Source of the DNA: Mucilaginibacter ginsenosidivorans
GTDB lineage: Bacteria > Bacteroidota > Bacteroidia > Sphingobacteriales > Sphingobacteriaceae
Length of the DNA: 64,000 nt
Assembly: GCF_007971025.1 (NCBI RefSeq)
Contig: NZ_CP042436.1
Location: 3,286,001 to 3,350,000 of the forward strand
Direction: 5' to 3'
Part shown: positions 54,613 through 63,334 of the stretch, in pieces
Layout: each line of letters begins with the position of its first letter
How positions within the stretch are numbered: position 1 is the first letter of the stretch
Made by a program: the position numbers and the translations under genes
Notes under the pieces: generated by a model
Databases searched by the model: none
Told to the model about the DNA's origin: nothing
The model's input: only the letters and a program-made list of their open reading frames with translations

Positions 54613-55323
54613 TTGGAAGTAAAGTTACCAACATTTAATTCAGTATTCTCGATCGACTGTGTAATTTTTGGCTTTGAAGCAGGTGAGCTTAAGATATTAC
54701 TGATCGAGAGGAACGAGGAGCCTTATAAGGATTGGCTTGCTTTGCCCGGATATATTGTTGAGCAGGATGAAAGTATCGACGATGCTGCAGAGCGTATATT
54801 GTATGAACTTACCGGTTTGCGCGACCTGCATATGCAGCAGTTTCACACCTTTGGCGAGGTGAACCGCCACCCGCAGGGACGGGTTATTACGGTAGCTTAC
54901 TATGCGCTGATCCGCATTAACGGGCAAAAGGAACTTCGCCCGATAACGCAGTACGCCAGGAAGGCTTTCTGGCACCCGGTTAACGAATTGCCGAAACTGG
55001 CGTTCGACCACAGCGAGATATTCAAAACAGGTTTTAATAAATTACGCCGCAGGCTTAACTACCAGCCCATTGCATTTGAGCTGCTTCCCGAGAAATTTAC
55101 GCTTACGCAATTACAGTCGCTTTACGAGGCTGTATTGAACAAGAAGCTTGATAAGCGTAATTTCAGAAAAAAGATGCTCAGTTACGGGTTTTTGAAGGAA
55201 CTTGATGAGAAGCAAAAGGGGGTATCATACCGTGCGGCTAAGCTTTATAAATTCGACCGCCGTAAATATTCCAAAATATTTCAGAACGAATTGAACCTGG
55301 AGAATAAGGGGAAGGTGATATAG
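54613..55323 (+). CDS. Nudix-type transcriptional regulator (NrtR/AraR-like)
   Basis: The 236-residue protein has a Nudix-like N-terminal domain (about 10-145) and a winged-helix C-terminal part (about 150-225), the layout of NrtR-type and Bacteroidota AraR-type regulators. The Nudix box GX5EX7REUXEEXGU is decayed: GYIVEQDES...ERILYELTGL lacks the catalytic Glu pair. It therefore probably binds rather than hydrolyses a ligand, such as an ADP-ribose-like or sugar derivative. The start appears to be TTG at 54613 (LEVKLPTFN), as no ATG lies nearby in frame. It is divergent from pfkA and is the obvious candidate regulator. Confidence 0.85.
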   Translation: MEVKLPTFNSVFSIDCVIFGFEAGELKILLIERNEEPYKDWLALPGYIVEQDESIDDAAERILYELTGLRDLHMQQFHTFGEVNRHPQGRVITVAYYALIRINGQKELRPITQYARKAFWHPVNELPKLAFDHSEIFKTGFNKLRRRLNYQPIAFELLPEKFTLTQLQSLYEAVLNKKLDKRNFRKKMLSYGFLKELDEKQKGVSYRAAKLYKFDRRKYSKIFQNELNLENKGKVI

Positions 55324-55362
55324 ATGTTAATCTTGAATAATAGTCTTAAGTCAGCATAAAAC

Positions 55363-55391
55363 AAAAGCGCCGCGGATTTCGCGGCGCTTTT
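55363..55391. terminator. Bidirectional terminator between the Nudix regulator and kinase genes
   Basis: A perfect 12-base stem (55363-55374 with 55380-55391) ends in AAAA/TTTT on both strands and has a five-base loop. It serves two converging genes. Confidence 0.88.
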
Positions 55392-55411
55392 GATTATAAA
55401 AATCCTCGGTC

Positions 55412-56272
55412 TTAAAGCTGACTTGGAGCCAGTTCTAAGTGATATTTTACAAGGTTGTCTATAGGCGAGCGGATAATGTTGCCTATCACCATGCCGTTTT
55501 CAGTAACTACCTCCTCCAATACGTTCCTGAAATTATAACCTACAGAGCCGATGCAGTTAAAGGTGTATTTCTGATAATTTGGATAATGAGTTACCAGATT
55601 ACGGAAAAAATCCTCGAATGACGTGCGTACGATGTTTCGCGAATATTCAATATTAACAGGATTATCGTACACAAACTTGCTGAAACTTGCACAGAAACGG
55701 TTCGCACGCGGCTGGGTGTAAACCTGTTCGTTTACATCGTCGGGAGTGAGCTTAAATGTTTCCCAAAAAAGCTTACGTACGGCCTCGGGCATGTACCCGC
55801 GCAGGTAATCAACCAGTAATTTTTTGCCGATATAGCACCCGCTGCCCTCGTCGCCCAATATATAAGCGCCGGAGTCGATGTTGTGTGTAACTTCCCGGCC
55901 GTTGTAAATACAGGTGTTTGTTCCGGTGCCCAATATAGCTGCAAAACCCTCAGTTGTACCCAGGAGAGCTCTCGCAGCGGCAAGGAGATCGTGACCTATG
56001 TAAACCCGCGCTTTGGTGAACACCGCCTTCATAGCTTCTGCTACGATGTTCCGCATTTCATCCGTGGAACAACCCGCACCGTAATAATTAACTTCGGTAA
56101 TTTCACTCTTCTCCAGGTCAGTTGGAAGATTTTCCATCAACGACTGGACGATATAGGCCGTACTTGAAAAATAGGGGTTGTAACCTTCGGTATTAAAATA
56201 CACTTTTTTACCTTCTTCGGTAACCAGACACCAATTGGTTTTGGTGGAGCCACCGTCAGCAATTATGATCAT
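55412..56272 (-). CDS. BadF/BadG-family N-acetylglucosamine kinase-like protein
   Basis: The 286-residue ASKHA-fold kinase has a good phosphate-1 loop ADGGSTKTNW, a phosphate-2 loop LGTGTNTCIYNG, and the adenosine region (GSVGYNFRNVLEE). ILGDEGSGCYIGKKLL is the family's signature block. Family members phosphorylate GlcNAc or similar amino sugars; the substrate is not proven. It is monocistronic and converges with the Nudix regulator gene. A degenerate copy lies in the glycolytic operon at 52646-53494. Confidence 0.88.
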   Translation of the reverse strand: MIIIADGGSTKTNWCLVTEEGKKVYFNTEGYNPYFSSTAYIVQSLMENLPTDLEKSEITEVNYYGAGCSTDEMRNIVAEAMKAVFTKARVYIGHDLLAAARALLGTTEGFAAILGTGTNTCIYNGREVTHNIDSGAYILGDEGSGCYIGKKLLVDYLRGYMPEAVRKLFWETFKLTPDDVNEQVYTQPRANRFCASFSKFVYDNPVNIEYSRNIVRTSFEDFFRNLVTHYPNYQKYTFNCIGSVGYNFRNVLEEVVTENGMVIGNIIRSPIDNLVKYHLELAPSQL

Positions 56273-56530
56273 AAATTAAGTTTATCTAAAAAATTGGTTA
56301 AAAGTATGATTTTACTAATTGTAAAAGAAACACTTTGTAATTTTAAAAATGCAATTATAATACAAATCTATATAATAAGCCGATTTTGTATATATACAGC
56401 GCTTCTTAAGTTGAAGATAAGTTACAAAAAAGATTTCGGGAAAAGAGTTTTTTTAACGCCTGATAGAGGATATTATATTAATCATTTTAATTATTTGTGC
56501 GGATTTCGCATCTTTGCACCTGTAAAAAAT

Positions 56531-56604
56531 GGTCCCATAGCTCAGCTGGATAGAGCAACAGATTTCTAATCTGTCGGTCTCAGGTTCGAATCCTGATGGG
56601 ATCA
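56531..56604 (+). tRNA. tRNA-Arg (anticodon UCU)
   Basis: All four arms fold. The acceptor pairs GGTCCCA with TGGGATC, the D arm is GCTC/GAGC, the anticodon stem ACAGA/TCTGT encloses TTTCTAA with TCT as anticodon, and the T arm TCAGG-TTCGAAT-CCTGA is intact. TCT reads AGA codons for Arg. The discriminator A is at 56604, and CCA is not encoded, as is usual for this phylum. Confidence 0.95.
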
Positions 56605-56824
56605 CAAAGTTGCTGAATACATTAGATATAGGCACAGCTACTTTATATCTGCAAATTGTATTTTGCAACTAAGAATATATACCTCAACTCGCAGTCTGCG
56701 CAAATCTTTCAAAAAAGAATTCGGAAAGCTTCCCGCCGGGGCTAAGAGGAAAGCTACAAATGTCAAAATTTTTGGAGGTTTTAAGGCTTTTTTAATACAA
56801 ATGTGATGTACCTTCATCGTCAGA

Positions 56825-59800
56825 ATGAGCCGCACACATTTTTATGGTATTGTTCAGGTCCTGGTTTTGGCGATAATTAGTCCTTTCGCTTTTGGCCAGG
56901 GCAAATCGGAACATAGCAGTACACCGGAATACACGATCACTAAAAGATTGATCTCCACCGAGGATGGTTTGGCTTCACACGAGGTTTTTTGCGGGTTACA
57001 GGATAAGGCTGGCTTTATGTGGTTTGGCACACGAAATGGGCTCAATCGTTACGACGGAAAGAATTGCCTGCTTTTTACCCACCAGCGAAACCATCTGCAG
57101 GACAACAAAATAGTACAGCTTGCACAGGACAACGCTGATAACCTGTTTATCGAATATGGCGGCACTGGCTTTCAGCGTACTACCAATGGCCGGGTCGATG
57201 TAATGAACGCTGTAACCCAGGATGTAAAAACCCTGACAGCTGCTTTTCCAAAGCTGCCTTTCAGGGAACAGGATGTTTATTGGGTAGCCAATGACGGCAC
57301 CGATGAGGTCAGTTTCCTTACGGCTCATCCTTTCAGGCTTTGGAAATATTCACCGGCACATAGCTTCAGATTGCGTTACCAGTTCAATGACTGGACGGAC
57401 AAAGCCGATAGTTACCCATTTGTTGATTATCGCGAAACCGGGGCGCTGTGCCTGTTCGCAAAAGGAAAGGCGCTGGTTAAGTTCTTTAATCAGTCGGCGC
57501 AATACCTTGTCAGCGCCGATACTGTTATCACGTTCAAACAAAAAGATGCGCTGAGGTCGTTGCCAGTTGGCTTTGATAATCAAAACGATCTTTTGATAAC
57601 TTATAACACTTCGGCAAATGCGACCGGCTTTGATGTCGGCGCGATAACGCATACCGGCCACAGCATCTTCCCGGCGGATACCCGGCAATACCATGCCGAT
57701 GGGATCAAAGGCAGGTACTGGTACCAGGTAGCCTGTTCAGCCGACGGGGCATCGGGCATCCTCGATATTCCTACAGATGGCCTCTACCTGTGGAACGAAA
57801 ACACATTTTTAAAGGTGATTTCAAGCGAGGAGATCAAAAATTTTGATAACCTGTTCCTTTACAAACTTTTCCCCGACAATTTCGGCAACCTGTGGCTCTG
57901 CACCTCATTAGGTGTTTTGCAATTGAAAATAGAAAAGAACCGTTTTAGGCCCTATTTTACCACCAAACAGCAATTGGTTGAAACAAATAACCAGGCGCGC
58001 GGCATCTATGCCGACGGCAATAGGGTCGTGGCGAATATATGGACGCACATTTTTCAGCAGCGGGGTGAGAAAGTGCAAAACGTTGCCAACGAGCAATACA
58101 ACTACGCATTGGTGAGGCACAATGGGTCGTTGTATATCGGCGGTTATGATTTATTCAACTACGACCTAAATAAAAATTCGACCACACAGTTTCGCGATAA
58201 CCGGAGAGACGAAATCTGGTCGATGTTTTCGGTGAACGATAGTGTGCTGTTACTTGGGAGAACCAACGGGTTTTCAGTATTTAATTCAAACACCAGGAAA
58301 TTTTATTCGCCGCATTACACCCCCAAGAATGTCCCGGATGCTAAATTCGTTTATCGTTTTTTTAAAGATGGATCAGGAATGATCTGGGCGGTTGCCGAGA
58401 ATGGTTTGTATAAGATTACCTATACAGCCGGTAGCCAATGGTCGGTTACCAATGACCGGTCGGCGCTTATTGCACGGTTGAGCTTACTGGATGCTTATGC
58501 TGATAAAGACGGTATTTTCTGGCTGGCTACCAACGGTGAGGGCTTATACCGGTGGGACAGAAAAGCGAACGTATTTCAGCAGTTTAATATAGCCAGCGGA
58601 TTGCCGTCTGATGTCCTGTACCGGATCGAGCCGGATAAATATAATAATCTCTGGATCAGTTCGGACTACGGTCTGATCCGCTTCAATAAAACAACATTTG
58701 CAGTAAACACCTATACTACGGCGGATGGTATCACCAACAACGAGTTTAACCGGACCTCGTCCTTTAAAGCGGCTGACGGGAAGCTCTATTTTGGAGGGCT
58801 GGATGGTATCATAGCATTTGATCCCCGGGATTTTGCAACGGACGCCCTGGCATTAAACGTGCCCCTACGCGTCATCGCATTCAATCAGTTTGTTGGCTCT
58901 CAAAATCAACTGGTTAATATGACCCGTGAACTGTTGACCGATCAGCAGATAACATTGGCACCCTCCGACCGCTTTTTTACGCTCGAATTTCAATTGCTTG
59001 ATTTTGCAAAAGGCGATCACTATGCCTACAGGATAGTCGGCCTGGATAAAGACTGGAATTACATCACTGAGAATTCTATCCGTATCAGCGGCTTGCCCTA
59101 TGGAAAATTTACGCTGCATATAAAGGCTCAGAACCGGGAAGGGGCGTGGAGCAAAAGTGAGTTAATTATCCCGGTGATGGTTTTAAAGCCGTTTTATCTC
59201 AAATGGTGGTTTATTGGCTTAATGACGCTGATGCTGGTGATAACCATTTACTGGATCGTAAGATGGAGAACCAGACAACTGGCTGAAGAAACGATCAGGC
59301 TCGAGCAAACAGTTGGTGAACGGACCTTGCAACTGAAGCAGTCCCTGGCTGAGCAGGCCGGATTACTTTCGGAAAAAGATATATTGATGCGGGAGATCCA
59401 TCATCGCGTTAAGAACAATCTGCAGGTTATTTCGGGTTTGCTCGAGTTGCAAAGCAAAGCCGTCGCCGACGAAGCAGCAAAAGATGCCTTGATGGAGGGC
59501 CGCAATCGCGTCAGAAGTATTGCTTTGATACACCAGAATCTTTACCAGGTCGAGAACCTGAGCAGCATCGAGTTAAGGCAGTTTGTAAGCGACCTGTGCC
59601 GCCAGGTGGAGAGCGTATATAAAAAACAGGCCGTCATCGGGCTGAATATTGAAGTGCCTGTTTTGTACCTGGATATTGATTCTGCTGTTCCGTTGGGCCT
59701 CATCATGAATGAATTGCTAACCAATTCGTTCAAGTATGCATTTAATGACGGCGCGCCGGGAAGAATAGATATTGAAATAAGCATTGTGTCGGAAGGGAGA

Positions 59801-59995
59801 TACGAATTGACTTATTCTGATAATGGCCCCGGGCTACCCAAAGATTTCGACCTGGCTCATGCTACCACCATGGGCATGCAGCTGATCTACGATCTGAGCA
59901 GGCAAATTGGTGGCAAAGTGAACTATGTGTATAAAAATGGGGCCACTTTTATCATTAATTTTACTAACCGCAGCTTGCGTAAAAAAGAAGACTAA
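56825..59995 (+). CDS. Two-component sensor histidine kinase with periplasmic propeller and Y_Y_Y domain
   Basis: The 1056-residue membrane kinase has a signal peptide (about 1-24), then two-component-regulator propeller repeats (DGLASHEVFCGLQDKAGFMWFGTRNGLNRYDG and similar blocks through about 680). A Y_Y_Y domain (YAYRIVGLDKDWNYI, about 735-790), one membrane segment (about 797-815) and a coiled linker (EETIRLEQTVGERTLQLKQ) follow. The kinase core is of the HisKA_2/HWE-like kind, with the phosphoacceptor in REIHHRVKNNLQVI (His about 859-860), the N-box NELLTNSFKYAF and G-box DNGPGLP. It faces the outside; the signal is unknown. The LytTR response regulator follows after five bases. Confidence 0.92.
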   Translation: MSRTHFYGIVQVLVLAIISPFAFGQGKSEHSSTPEYTITKRLISTEDGLASHEVFCGLQDKAGFMWFGTRNGLNRYDGKNCLLFTHQRNHLQDNKIVQLAQDNADNLFIEYGGTGFQRTTNGRVDVMNAVTQDVKTLTAAFPKLPFREQDVYWVANDGTDEVSFLTAHPFRLWKYSPAHSFRLRYQFNDWTDKADSYPFVDYRETGALCLFAKGKALVKFFNQSAQYLVSADTVITFKQKDALRSLPVGFDNQNDLLITYNTSANATGFDVGAITHTGHSIFPADTRQYHADGIKGRYWYQVACSADGASGILDIPTDGLYLWNENTFLKVISSEEIKNFDNLFLYKLFPDNFGNLWLCTSLGVLQLKIEKNRFRPYFTTKQQLVETNNQARGIYADGNRVVANIWTHIFQQRGEKVQNVANEQYNYALVRHNGSLYIGGYDLFNYDLNKNSTTQFRDNRRDEIWSMFSVNDSVLLLGRTNGFSVFNSNTRKFYSPHYTPKNVPDAKFVYRFFKDGSGMIWAVAENGLYKITYTAGSQWSVTNDRSALIARLSLLDAYADKDGIFWLATNGEGLYRWDRKANVFQQFNIASGLPSDVLYRIEPDKYNNLWISSDYGLIRFNKTTFAVNTYTTADGITNNEFNRTSSFKAADGKLYFGGLDGIIAFDPRDFATDALALNVPLRVIAFNQFVGSQNQLVNMTRELLTDQQITLAPSDRFFTLEFQLLDFAKGDHYAYRIVGLDKDWNYITENSIRISGLPYGKFTLHIKAQNREGAWSKSELIIPVMVLKPFYLKWWFIGLMTLMLVITIYWIVRWRTRQLAEETIRLEQTVGERTLQLKQSLAEQAGLLSEKDILMREIHHRVKNNLQVISGLLELQSKAVADEAAKDALMEGRNRVRSIALIHQNLYQVENLSSIELRQFVSDLCRQVESVYKKQAVIGLNIEVPVLYLDIDSAVPLGLIMNELLTNSFKYAFNDGAPGRIDIEISIVSEGRYELTYSDNGPGLPKDFDLAHATTMGMQLIYDLSRQIGGKVNYVYKNGATFIINFTNRSLRKKED

Positions 59996-60000
59996 AACCC

Positions 60001-60741
60001 ATGAGCGTTTTAAAAATAGGTATTGTCGAAGATGAACTGGTAATAGGCCGTACCATTCTGAACACGCTTAATGAACTGGGCTATGATCATTGCGGACCCG
60101 CAATAAGCTACACCGAGGCAATGGAAATGCTCGAACATGAAAAACCCGACCTCCTGTTACTTGACATTCAGCTCTCTGGAAAAAAGGATGGCATTGACAT
60201 AGCCGAAAAGCTTAATCAACTTTACCGGATACCCTTCATTTTTTTGACTGCGAACAGCGATGGCGACACTATCGACCGGGCGAAAAGGGTGAAGCCTCAC
60301 GCTTACATCGTCAAGCCGTTTAGCAGGGAAGAGTTATACGCGGCCATCGAGATAGCCTTCAGCAACTTTACCGGCGGCCGCAATGCGCCCGGAGCCAAGC
60401 CTCAGGCCATTCGCCCGGCAAAGGACTTCATGTTTGTCCGGGATGGCTATGTTTTTAAAAAGATATTTTTTAACGATCTGTTATACCTCGGGAGCGAGGC
60501 TAACTATGTGACATTGCATCTGAAGTCGCAAAAGAAAGTCATGGTCAGATCGACGCTTAATGATTTTGTAGTGCAACTTGATACGCAAATGTTCATGCGT
60601 ATCCACCGCAGTTATTCCGTGAATATCAATCTTGTCGATGATGTCTTTCCAACAGAAGTTGCAGTCGGCGGGGTAAAGATCCCCATCGGTAAATCGTACA
60701 AAGATGATCTCTTTAAAGCTTTGGGAATAAAAGAGGTGTAA
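60001..60741 (+). CDS. LytTR-family response regulator
   Basis: The 246-residue protein has a receiver domain with the acidic pair (VEDELVIG), phosphoacceptor Asp55 in LLLLDIQLSG and Lys in AYIVKPFSREEL. It then has a Pro/Ala-rich linker (about 125-135) and a LytTR DNA-binding domain (about 140-246: KDFMFVRDGYVFKKIFFNDLLYLGSEANYVTLHL, FMRIHRSYSVNI). It starts five bases after the sensor kinase stop and is its cognate regulator. Target genes are not visible; nearby candidates would need testing. Confidence 0.94.
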   Translation: MSVLKIGIVEDELVIGRTILNTLNELGYDHCGPAISYTEAMEMLEHEKPDLLLLDIQLSGKKDGIDIAEKLNQLYRIPFIFLTANSDGDTIDRAKRVKPHAYIVKPFSREELYAAIEIAFSNFTGGRNAPGAKPQAIRPAKDFMFVRDGYVFKKIFFNDLLYLGSEANYVTLHLKSQKKVMVRSTLNDFVVQLDTQMFMRIHRSYSVNINLVDDVFPTEVAVGGVKIPIGKSYKDDLFKALGIKEV

Positions 60742-60838
60742 CATCTCATCACAAACTTTCTTCCATTCGTCCCTAAGTTCTGACGTCTATCCCTTTTATT
60801 TCACGATCATTTAAATCCGGTGCAATTTCATTCCTGTT

Positions 60839-61038
60839 ATGGCATTGATGGATTTAGATAAGATCATTATCAAACGAACGGTGATAGGGATACGCTGCAC
60901 GGTGTGCGGGGGTAATTTGGTTGATTCAAAAAAAAAACTTTGATGAGTCGCTCTATCGCGCTGATCTCGTTCGGAAGGGTGAAGCCCCGGATTTACGAAT
61001 GTGAAAAATGCGGGAAGAGACACATCTTGTTATTATAG
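60839..61038 (+). pseudogene. Zinc-ribbon protein gene interrupted at a ten-A tract
   Basis: The frame from ATG 60839 reads MALMDLDKIIIKRTVIGI then CTVCGGNLVDSKKK and stops at TGA (941-943) right after a run of ten A (60928-60937). If one more A were read, translation would continue as KTLMSRSIALISFGRVKPRIYEC-EKCGKRHILLL to the TAG at 61036-61038. The joined frame has CxxC (60896-60907) and a second CxxC (about 61001-61010), the layout of a zinc ribbon of about 66 residues. It is therefore either a frameshifted gene, an assembly error at the homopolymer, or slippage-regulated. It lies between the response regulator and the peroxiredoxin gene. Confidence 0.7.
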
Positions 61039-61090
61039 TAGTAAACATCACATCGAAATCAATTATCAAACAATTAAAAACGTAAACGTC

Positions 61091-61771
61091 ATGAGTATCA
61101 GATTAGGCGACATCGCACCAGATTTTCACGCCGACACCACAAAAGGCCCCATCAATTTTCATGAATGGATAGGCGACGGCTGGGCCGTTCTTTTCTCCCA
61201 TCCTAAAGATTTCACACCCGTTTGTACCACCGAGCTCGGATACATGGTCAAAATGGCGCCTGAGTTCGTAAAAAGGAACTGCAAGATCATCGGGCTTAGC
61301 GTCGATCCGGTTGAGAGCCACCTCCGTTGGGAAAAAGACATCGAAGATGTGCAGGGGCTACCCATTCCCTACCCTATGATCGGCGACCCAACCCTGGCGG
61401 TTGCCAAATTGTACGATATGCTGCCCGCCGAAGAGCCCGGAACTTCAGAAGGCAGAACGCCGGTAACCAACCAAACCGTACGCACGGTGTTTGTTATTGG
61501 TCCAGATAAAAAAGTAAAACTGCATTTGACGTACCCGATGTCGACAGGCCGCAATTTTAACGAAATATTGCGCGTACTCGATTCCATGCAGCTTACCGCA
61601 AAATATATGGTTTCTACTCCGGTGAACTGGAACAATGGCGACGATGTGATCATCCCGGCAACATTATCATTGGAAGATGCAAATGCAAAATACCCTGCCG
61701 GCGTCAGGGTGGTTAAGCCCTACCTGCGCTACGTTGCTCAGCCAGGCACCCATGAGACGGTGATGAACTAA
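61091..61771 (+). CDS. 1-Cys peroxiredoxin (Prx6-type)
   Basis: The start was placed at ATG 61091 (MSIRLGDIAPDF); the longer frame adds 30 residues out of family. The 226-residue enzyme has the peroxidatic Cys in FTPVCTTELG (C45), the GLSVDPVESHLRW block and the C-terminal dimer segment with PVNWNNGDDVIIPATL. No resolving Cys is seen at the usual place, fitting a 1-Cys mechanism. It reduces peroxides in the cytoplasm. Neighbours are a flavoprotein and a small unknown, perhaps part of a redox group. Confidence 0.95.
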   Translation: MSIRLGDIAPDFHADTTKGPINFHEWIGDGWAVLFSHPKDFTPVCTTELGYMVKMAPEFVKRNCKIIGLSVDPVESHLRWEKDIEDVQGLPIPYPMIGDPTLAVAKLYDMLPAEEPGTSEGRTPVTNQTVRTVFVIGPDKKVKLHLTYPMSTGRNFNEILRVLDSMQLTAKYMVSTPVNWNNGDDVIIPATLSLEDANAKYPAGVRVVKPYLRYVAQPGTHETVMN

Positions 61772-61881
61772 ATTAGGTATGAGATTTGAACTGTGAGGTT
61801 TAAGACGCCGACTCTTTGGTTAAAGAGATAGCATGTTGTTAAATTATCCGGCATGATCTCAAATCTCTAATCTTCAAAAAA

Positions 61882-63015
61882 ATGAAAAAACTACCTGTAG
61901 TGGTGCTGGGCGCCGGTTTTGGCGGCCTGGAACTTACCTCGATACTTTCCGACACCATGGGTAACGATCTTGATCTTACCCTGGTAGATCAAAATGATAC
62001 TTTTTTCTTTGGCTTCTCAAAGCTCGATGTAATGTTCGGGCATAAGGAACCTGGTTCGGTTAAGATCCCTTACAGCAGCATTGTAAAGACAGGCGTAAAG
62101 TTCCGTAAAGAAACTATAAAAACCATCGACCCGGTGACCAGGACCGTTACTACACAAAGCGGTGCCTACGAGGCAGATGTCCTCGTTGTCGCACTCGGGG
62201 CTAACTACGACTTTAACGCTACGCATGGCCTTATCGAACATGGCAACGAATATTATTCTTTTGACGGCGCGCTGAAACTGCGGGATGTGATACCACAATT
62301 CAAAAAAGGCCACGCGATAATCGGGGTGTGCGGAGCGCCATTCAAATGTCCGCCCGCACCAAGTGAGGCCGCGTTGATGTTACACGACTACCTGGTTAAA
62401 GCAGGAAGACGCAACGCCTGTACCATAAGTATTGTAATGCCGTTTGGTTCGCCCATTCCGCCATCGCCCGACTCATCAAAGGCGTTGCTGCAGGCGTTTG
62501 ACGAACGGGGTATCCGGTTTATTCCTCAGCATAAAGTAGCATCCCTTAACATGAACAAAGCCGTTCTTGACGATGGGAGCGAAATGCCCTTCGACCTGTT
62601 TCTTGGTATTCCGAAGCATGTTGCCCCGGATGTGGTATTACAGAGCGGCATGGCAGTGGATGGATGGATACCGGTTGACAGGAAAACCCTGATGACCCGG
62701 TTCCCCGATGTATATGCCATTGGCGATGTGACCAGCGTAGGCACACCTAAGGCCGGTGTATTCGCAGAAGGCGCGGCAAAAATTGCGGCGGCATCTATAT
62801 TAGCCAGGTTTCAGGGTCGGCAAAACGAAACAGGTTACAGCGGCGCCGGATCATGTTACATTGAATTTGGCAAGGGCCAGGTTGCGCGGGTTGATGTCGA
62901 TTTTTTCTCGGGCCCAAAACCTTTTGGCGTACACCATGATGCTTCCGAGGCACTGACCATCGACAAAGAACACTTTGGCTCGAGCCGGAAAGCCCGCTGG
63001 TTTGGCTTAGAGTAA
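61882..63015 (+). CDS. Sulfide:quinone-oxidoreductase-like FAD protein
   Basis: The 377-residue flavoprotein has the FAD Rossmann motif LGAGFGGLELTS at 9-20, a second nucleotide region and the C-terminal FAD block PDVYAIGDVTS. It belongs to the NDH-2/SQR superfamily. Two Cys in GVCGAPFKCPPAP (C150, C156) match the region of the catalytic Cys in SQR-like proteins, but the third Cys of a classical SQR is not clear, so the substrate is uncertain. It would act at the membrane surface. The downstream small gene follows after 37 bases. Confidence 0.85.
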   Translation: MKKLPVVVLGAGFGGLELTSILSDTMGNDLDLTLVDQNDTFFFGFSKLDVMFGHKEPGSVKIPYSSIVKTGVKFRKETIKTIDPVTRTVTTQSGAYEADVLVVALGANYDFNATHGLIEHGNEYYSFDGALKLRDVIPQFKKGHAIIGVCGAPFKCPPAPSEAALMLHDYLVKAGRRNACTISIVMPFGSPIPPSPDSSKALLQAFDERGIRFIPQHKVASLNMNKAVLDDGSEMPFDLFLGIPKHVAPDVVLQSGMAVDGWIPVDRKTLMTRFPDVYAIGDVTSVGTPKAGVFAEGAAKIAAASILARFQGRQNETGYSGAGSCYIEFGKGQVARVDVDFFSGPKPFGVHHDASEALTIDKEHFGSSRKARWFGLE

Positions 63016-63052
63016 CCAAATAATTATTTAATCGTTATTAAAACCTAAAGAA

Positions 63053-63334
63053 ATGACAAGGTACCTAATCGAGATCCCCCATTCAGAAGATACTGTTGAA
63101 TGCCAGCACGTGATCAAATTGTTCGTAGAATCCGGTTCACACCTGCTTTCGCATGCTTACTGGGGCTGCAAATCCGGTGTTCATAAATCCTATTTTATAA
63201 GCGAGTTTGACAGCAGGGAAGAGGCCCTTCAAACCGTTCCGCCTTTTCTACGCCGTCATGCCAATATCATCGAACTGGTAACATTCAATAAAGAAGACAT
63301 CCGCCAGTTTGCTGAAATGAATCAAAAGGGATAA
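63053..63334 (+). CDS. Small protein of unknown function
   Basis: The 93-residue protein has a compact alpha/beta sequence with MTRYLIEIPHSEDT, LLSHAYWGCKSGVHKSYFI and EEALQTVPPFLRRHANIIELVTF. One Cys in YWGCKSG and several His occur. It looks like a small ferredoxin-like-fold (DUF3303-type) protein, but I do not recognise a family with certainty. It follows the SQR-like gene by 37 bases and probably shares its transcript. Confidence 0.6.
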   Translation: MTRYLIEIPHSEDTVECQHVIKLFVESGSHLLSHAYWGCKSGVHKSYFISEFDSREEALQTVPPFLRRHANIIELVTFNKEDIRQFAEMNQKG

